From: Candidatus Bathyarchaeum sp.
Lineage (GTDB): Archaea; Thermoproteota; Bathyarchaeia; Bathyarchaeales; Bathyarchaeaceae
Length of the DNA: 19,087 nt
Reading direction: 5' to 3'
Assembly (NCBI GenBank): GCA_003096255.1
Contig: PIXS01000250.1
Location: 1 to 19,087 of the forward strand
The notes below the pieces were generated by a model that made no database searches, was not told the origin of the DNA, and saw only the letters and a list, made by a program, of their open reading frames with translations. Each line of letters begins with the position of its first letter. Position 1 is the first letter of the stretch. Below, piece by piece: positions 15,380 through 19,087 of this stretch. The position numbers and the translations under genes were made by a program.

Positions 15380-15428
15380 GGGAGGCTCTGCCTCTCTTTT
15401 GTGCTCTTTTTGATTTTCTTTTGTTTTG
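15380..15428 (+). terminator. Terminator of the ribosomal stalk operon: hairpin plus T tracts
   Basis: GGGAGGC and GCCTCTC pair around TCT (one G-U pair) at 15380-15396, followed at once by TTTT and further runs of three to five T up to 15428. It lies 30 bases after the rpl12 stop. The remaining bases to the convergent glycosyltransferase end show nothing else. Confidence 0.65.
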
Positions 15429-15506
15429 CTAGCTACTGCAAAGATGTTTTTTCGTCATTTTTGTTCTGTTTTCGGGAGATGTGATGAAGTCTCCATTTGT
15501 TCTCGA

Positions 15507-16700
15507 CTAAAGTATTTTGCTGATTAGTTTTGCGGCTTTTTGGGCACCATCTGTGGCAATATTAGTATATTGGATTTGTGCATCAATATTTTTTACCACT
15601 TCTTCAGCTAATGTTTTTGGAGTAGTTTTCGAGTAGTTCATTTTAATTCCTGCATTATGGCGTTCACATCGTTGTGCTACTGAGATTTCTTGTTCGAAAT
15701 GATTCTCAAGGGGGAAATACAAAAATGGTTTTTCTAAAGCTGTTAATTCCAAGGTTATCGTTCCCCCTCCAGTTACTATTGCAAGGTCTGCTGCAGCGAG
15801 ATGCTTGTAGAGATTTGGTAAATATCCTTTAACTGTTACTCCTTCAATCGGTTTTACATAATCAATAGGTAGTTCTGGTCCAAGAACCAATAACATCTGA
15901 ACGTTTGGAATTTCTTTTTTAATTATGGGAACAGCTTTTATTACTAAATCGAAAAGTTCCTTTCCTGCAGATGTTCCACCTATGGAACATATTACTAATG
16001 GGTCGTTGTTGTACCCTAAAGTTTTACGAATCTTCTCCTTCACAGAATAGTCATTAGGATTGAAGTTGAGTATATAACCCACAACATCAAAATATTTCTC
16101 TGCTATTTTCCGTTTGTTAGGTAATAGCAATCCGAGTTTCTTGTTTTGTATGTCTTCGATTTCGCCTATAAAGATGGTTTTATCACAAAGTTTTGGTTCG
16201 TGTGTTATTATCTTGCTCCATAATCTGTTGGTATAGTATGTTGTTATCATATCTATTGGATTGTTAGTAACCGTGTCTAATCCAAGAAAATCATATATTA
16301 TCACAAATGGAAATTGTTTCAGACTTGGGTCTCGGAGAAGCTCAATTGCCAAGTCGTATGTTTCATCTCCTATCACTAAATCAAATTTCTCCCTTTGAAT
16401 AACATCAATGACAATCTTTGCATTTTTGGACCAATCTTTTCTCATATTCATAACCCATCGGGTAAGGTTGACCCGATGATTTTTTGCCTTGCTTTCCAAC
16501 TCCCTATTGCCATGTGTAATTAATTCAGCTTCAGGAAGGAGCTTCTCATCTGCCTCTTTCAAAACAGTGGAGGCAGGATTATCAGCTAACCACGACACCT
16601 CAATGCTCGGGTCAAATTTCCGTAGGTTTTTTACTATTTCGATGTCTCTGCCAATATGACCCAAACCCAAAGAACCGCTAATAAAAAGTATTTTTTTCAC
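15507..16700 (-). CDS. MurG/UGT-like glycosyltransferase (GT-B fold)
   Basis: A 397-residue predicted cytoplasmic transferase that would move a sugar from a nucleotide donor, probably onto a lipid or surface glycan; the acceptor is unknown. The N-terminal Rossmann domain opens ILFISGSLGLGHIGRD (residues 4-19), the glycine loop seen in MurG and related GT-B enzymes. The C-terminal domain has ICSIGGTSAGKELF (237-250), a VLGPELPI strand, and the donor-site segment VTGGGTITLELTALEKPFLYFP (309-330, read in parts) followed by ENHFEQE (332-338). No signal peptide or membrane span. The GTG start at 16700 has GAGGGGG seven bases upstream, an excellent Shine-Dalgarno. The gene is clearly more AT-rich than the ribosomal operon beside it, with an AT-rich flank, which suggests later acquisition. 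Confidence 0.82.
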   Translation of the reverse strand: MKKILFISGSLGLGHIGRDIEIVKNLRKFDPSIEVSWLADNPASTVLKEADEKLLPEAELITHGNRELESKAKNHRVNLTRWVMNMRKDWSKNAKIVIDVIQREKFDLVIGDETYDLAIELLRDPSLKQFPFVIIYDFLGLDTVTNNPIDMITTYYTNRLWSKIITHEPKLCDKTIFIGEIEDIQNKKLGLLLPNKRKIAEKYFDVVGYILNFNPNDYSVKEKIRKTLGYNNDPLVICSIGGTSAGKELFDLVIKAVPIIKKEIPNVQMLLVLGPELPIDYVKPIEGVTVKGYLPNLYKHLAAADLAIVTGGGTITLELTALEKPFLYFPLENHFEQEISVAQRCERHNAGIKMNYSKTTPKTLAEEVVKNIDAQIQYTNIATDGAQKAAKLISKIL

Positions 16701-16743
16701 TGCAGACCCCCTCTTTAAAATTATATTATTTGAATTTACAATT

Positions 16744-16755
16744 TTTTTAATATTA
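16744..16755 (-). promoter_or_regulatory. Possible TATA box of the glycosyltransferase gene
   Basis: TTTAATATTAAA (its own complement) predicts a minus-strand start near 16725, leaving a short leader that includes the GAGGGGG ribosome site. A second AT box at about 16720-16729 is possible, but a start there would exclude the ribosome site from the transcript. Confidence 0.35.
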
Positions 16756-16876
16756 AATCCTTCGTATTACTTTCAAATCATTTACAATAAATAATCACTG
16801 CTTCTAGAATTATCAACCATAGCATTTTATAGCTTTGTTTTCCTAATTAAGTATTGGAGAAAGTAGAAATCGGAAG

Positions 16877-17464
16877 TTAGATTTCGCATTGCGGGAGATC
16901 TGGTTCATTTCGCTCTTTTGTCCTTGAGGGGTATTCTAAAAAATCAACAAGTTTACCCTCTTGTGTGATCTTGTAAATTAACTTAGCTTGTTTTATCTGC
17001 TTTTCAACACAGAATCCATGCTCTAAAATATCCAGATGCCATTTCAATATGTTTTTATCTATACTCATTTTTGTTTGTAGGTCTTCAAAGGTGGAGTGTT
17101 CTTGATTTAGTATTCCTAATATCTTCCGCCTCAAAGGATTATTAACGGCTCTCAAATAACGCGTATGATAACTCCTAATTTCCTCTTTAGACTCAGTTAC
17201 TGCACTATTTTTAATTTCTAAGTTAGTAAGCAACTTCCTTACTGTTTCGTTTTTAATGCTGTAAATGATGTTCCTTCCATCTTTCTTGAATTTTAGAATA
17301 TTAGCTTCAACTAAAATCTTGAGATGTCTTGAAATAGTACTCTGATCTTTCTTTGCAATTTTCGTAAAATCACAAGCACAAGATTCTTGATCTAATAGGC
17401 AGCTGACAATTTTTAGCCTTGTTTCATCACCTAATGCTTTGAAAAATAATGCTTGTTTTTTCAT
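16877..17464 (-). CDS. ArsR-family transcriptional regulator with two winged-helix domains
   Basis: A 195-residue DNA-binding protein. Domain 1 (residues 5-70) is a classic ArsR winged helix: FFKALGDETRLKIVSCLL, recognition helix STISRHLKILVEANIL, and wing KFKKDGRNIIYSI. ESCACD (27-32) puts Cys29 and Cys31 where metal-sensing ArsR proteins have CxC, with Cys22 nearby, so As(III), Sb(III) or another thiophilic metal could be the signal. Domain 2 (about 104-172) is a second winged helix (NNPLRRKILGILNQ, then DKNILKWHLDILEHGF), unusual for simple ArsR repressors. The ATG at 17464 is 26 bases from a strong TATA box, so I prefer a leaderless start there over the ATG at 17488, which lies within that box. 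Composition is AT-rich like the glycosyltransferase. No arsenic or efflux gene is visible nearby. Confidence 0.88.
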   Translation of the reverse strand: MKKQALFFKALGDETRLKIVSCLLDQESCACDFTKIAKKDQSTISRHLKILVEANILKFKKDGRNIIYSIKNETVRKLLTNLEIKNSAVTESKEEIRSYHTRYLRAVNNPLRRKILGILNQEHSTFEDLQTKMSIDKNILKWHLDILEHGFCVEKQIKQAKLIYKITQEGKLVDFLEYPSRTKERNEPDLPQCEI

Positions 17465-17484
17465 AACAATGTATGTATATTTGC

Positions 17485-17497
17485 ACATATATAAATG
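17485..17497. promoter_or_regulatory. Symmetrical TATA region, divergent promoter of the ArsR gene and a small ORF
   Basis: The plus-strand text CATATATAAATG is a strong TATA box in both directions. On the minus strand it is 26 bases before the regulator ATG. On the plus strand it predicts a start near 17517-17520, just before a small membrane-peptide frame. An ArsR dimer binding here could control both. Confidence 0.55.
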
Positions 17498-17527
17498 CGT
17501 TGGTAAGTTTTAAGAGAATTATGAATA

Positions 17528-17656
17528 TTGAACTATAAAAGCGAAAAAGAAAAACTCTGTGAGTTAGGGATAGTGGTTTATACGGGATTACCTTTGCTGA
17601 TTCTTTCTGTATTAAGCATAATTTTTACGTCTATTTCAAAAGGTGAATTCATCTAA
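17528..17656 (+). CDS. Possible small single-span membrane peptide, 42 residues
   Basis: A short frame starting with TTG. A charged head (NYKSEKEKLCE) precedes a hydrophobic span LGIVVYTGLPLLILSVLSII and a short tail FTSISKGEFI. This polarity is typical of real one-span small proteins. Support: a TATA box about 37 bases upstream shared with the ArsR gene, and T tracts directly after the stop. Against: the start codon is TTG with only a weak AGAGA upstream, and AT-rich DNA often yields hydrophobic frames by chance. No family recognised. Confidence 0.3.
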   Translation: MNYKSEKEKLCELGIVVYTGLPLLILSVLSIIFTSISKGEFI

Positions 17657-17682
17657 TTTTTTCTGTTGGTTTTTGTCTTTTT
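17657..17682 (+). terminator. T-tract terminator after the small membrane-peptide frame
   Basis: Three T runs of six, five and five bases begin right after the TAA at 17654-17656. This is the usual archaeal termination signal and suggests that a plus-strand transcript ends here before alaS. Confidence 0.4.
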
Positions 17683-17726
17683 CAAAGCTTAGAAACCAGT
17701 TTGGTGGTTGGGTAGTTTACGGTATG

Positions 17727-17735
17727 GATATTAAG
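17727..17735 (+). promoter_or_regulatory. Possible TATA box of alaS
   Basis: GATATTAAG is centred about 28 bases before the alaS ATG, and no Shine-Dalgarno lies between them, consistent with a leaderless transcript separate from the ribosomal operon. Confidence 0.35.
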
Positions 17736-17758
17736 CAGTTTTGCCCAAAATCCTATTT

Positions 17759-19087
17759 ATGGTCATAGATTCCAAAAAATTAAGGTCACTGTTCTTGGAT
17801 TTCTTTAGTGAAAACGATCATAAGTTGATTCCTAATTCTCCCCTTATTCCCGAGTATGACCCAACAGTTCTTTTTACTCCAGCTGGCATGCACCCCATTA
17901 TTCCATACTTTTTGGGGCAGCCTCATCCCCTTGGAAAGAAGCTGGCGAACGTCCAGAAGTGCTTCAGAACAGGGGACATCGAATGCGTCGGAGACAGCTC
18001 CCACTTAACCTTCTTTGAGATGTTGGGCAGCTGGTCACTGGGCGACTACTTCAAAAAGGAAGCCATCAGCCTAAGCTACGACTTCTTGACAAACAAGCGG
18101 TGGCTCAACTTGGACAAAAACCGTTTGTCTGTAACCGTGTTTGCAGGAGACAATGATGCTCCACGAGACCTTGAAAGCTACGAGGCATGGAGCAGCCAAG
18201 GAATCCCTGATGATCGTATTGTTTTCTTGTCTAAGGAGGATAACTGGTGGGGACCAGTGGGCAACACGGGACCTTGTGGACCATGCAGCGAAATGTTCTA
18301 TGACACAGGAAAAGAAGCCTGCGGTCCAGAATGTAGACCAGGCTGTGGGTGTGGCAAATTTTTTGAGCTCTGGAACGATGTTTTCATGGAATACAACCGA
18401 ACCCCAGCGGGCAGTTACGAGTTACTTAAGCAGAAGAATGTTGACACTGGGATGGGTGTTGAGCATACTGCGGCGATGCTGGAGGGGAAAGAAACCGTTT
18501 TTGGGATTGCCGCTGTTCGTCCCATAGCCGCGAGGGTAGAGGAGATGGCTTCTATCGATTCGCCGACAGCGGTTCAGGAGAAGTCTATACGTGTTATTAC
18601 TGACCATGTTCGCGCTTCAACATTCTTTTTGGGTGACGAGCGGGGAGTCAAACCAAGTAACGTTGACAGGGGTTACGTCCTCCGTCGGCTCATCAGAAGG
18701 GCGATCAGGTTTGGGCGCTTAATCGGTATCGAAAGGGACTTTTTGCCTGAACTTGCCGAACTAGTCATAACAATCAACGAACCCGAGTATCCTCTACTCA
18801 GGGAGAAGCAAGCCAGCATATTCGACGAACTAACCAAAGAAGAAACCAAATTCAAACGAACCCTAGAGAAGGGATTGAGAAAGTTCCAGCGGCTAACAGA
18901 AAACAGCCCCAAAATCGACGGAAAAAACGCCTTCTTGCTGTTCCAAAGCTTCGGCTTCCCCATCGAACTAACAAAAGAGCTTGCCGAAGAAAAAGGTGTA
19001 GAAGTCGACGAAACAGAATTCAAGAACGAGTATGAACGCCACAGAAAAGTATCAGCTGCAAGCGCCAAGAAGCTGTTCAAGGGCGGC
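17759..19087 (+). CDS. alaS: Alanyl-tRNA synthetase, bacterial-type architecture, N-terminal 443 residues
   Basis: The frame stays open to the window end, so only the catalytic core and start of the tRNA-recognition region are visible (full enzymes have about 870-900 residues). Motif 1 lies in IPNSPLIPEYDPTVLFTPAGM. Motif 2 is QKCFRTGDIE with Arg70, continuing GDSSHLTFFEMLGSWSLGDYF. GNTGPCGPCSEMFYDTG is the alanine/ATP site loop. Cys188, Cys192, Cys196 and Cys198 (CGPECRPGCGC) may bind zinc. Motif 3 reads DTGMGVEH, with His236 where class II synthetases have arginine. The protein begins directly at the first core helix and lacks the N-terminal archaeal extension; the TFFEMLG wording is bacterial, where archaea have TTFEMAAHH. 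The editing and C-Ala domains would lie downstream. Charges tRNA-Ala if active. Confidence 0.93.
   Translation, partial: MVIDSKKLRSLFLDFFSENDHKLIPNSPLIPEYDPTVLFTPAGMHPIIPYFLGQPHPLGKKLANVQKCFRTGDIECVGDSSHLTFFEMLGSWSLGDYFKKEAISLSYDFLTNKRWLNLDKNRLSVTVFAGDNDAPRDLESYEAWSSQGIPDDRIVFLSKEDNWWGPVGNTGPCGPCSEMFYDTGKEACGPECRPGCGCGKFFELWNDVFMEYNRTPAGSYELLKQKNVDTGMGVEHTAAMLEGKETVFGIAAVRPIAARVEEMASIDSPTAVQEKSIRVITDHVRASTFFLGDERGVKPSNVDRGYVLRRLIRRAIRFGRLIGIERDFLPELAELVITINEPEYPLLREKQASIFDELTKEETKFKRTLEKGLRKFQRLTENSPKIDGKNAFLLFQSFGFPIELTKELAEEKGVEVDETEFKNEYERHRKVSAASAKKLFKGG

Noticed and set aside
15481..15523. Possible C/D box small RNA (GTGATGA ... CTGA)
   Set aside because: No internal C'/D' boxes, no terminal stem, and it overlaps the 3' end of the glycosyltransferase gene.
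17521..17538. Five-codon ATG frame before the 42-residue peptide
   Set aside because: Too short to support as a gene; could at most be a leader peptide.
17786..18004. Antisense frame inside alaS
   Set aside because: Shadow of the AlaRS core; no motif.

Overview
The window looks archaeal, most likely from the TACK side and possibly Bathyarchaeia-like. The evidence is an archaeal-type mevalonate gene set, a crenarchaeal-style family B DNA polymerase, the archaeal D-aminoacyl-tRNA deacylase DTD2, and the stalk operon order secE-spt5-L11-L1-L10-L12. Many genes start with GTG or TTG. Several have a TATA-like box about 25-28 bases before the start codon, as expected for leaderless archaeal transcripts. 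The lineage assignment is inference.

Bases 1-4915 form one tightly packed plus-strand operon for isoprenoid lipid precursors plus translation. It holds the end of phosphomevalonate dehydratase small subunit, then isopentenyl phosphate kinase, type 2 IPP isomerase, geranylgeranyl diphosphate synthase and glutamyl-tRNA synthetase. The first four belong to the archaeal mevalonate route, which goes through trans-anhydromevalonate 5-phosphate to isopentenyl phosphate, IPP/DMAPP and the C20 chain of membrane lipids.

Bases 4916-7586 hold a secreted or membrane-anchored right-handed beta-helix (NosD-like) protein behind a gap rich in inverted repeats. They also hold a probable unannotated 47-residue Cys/His-rich mini-protein with its own TATA box and Shine-Dalgarno site. 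Bases 7587-10280 encode a complete replicative DNA polymerase B. A divergent pair follows: an unrecognised 103-residue protein (minus strand) and DTD2 (plus strand). A minus-strand MscL-like channel follows; its helix-plus-proline arm lies at the N-terminus instead of the usual C-terminus.

Bases 12234-15349 are the translocation/transcription/ribosomal stalk operon, closed by a hairpin and T-rich terminator. The 59-residue SecE gene is easy to miss. L10 lacks the acidic tail normally shared with L12.

Bases 15429-17758 look like an AT-rich insert: a MurG/UGT-like glycosyltransferase, an ArsR-family regulator with two winged helices, and a possible divergent 42-residue single-span membrane peptide. 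The window ends inside alaS, an alanyl-tRNA synthetase of bacterial rather than archaeal architecture, with His in place of the motif 3 arginine. No tRNA, rRNA, CRISPR array, transposase or att site was seen.
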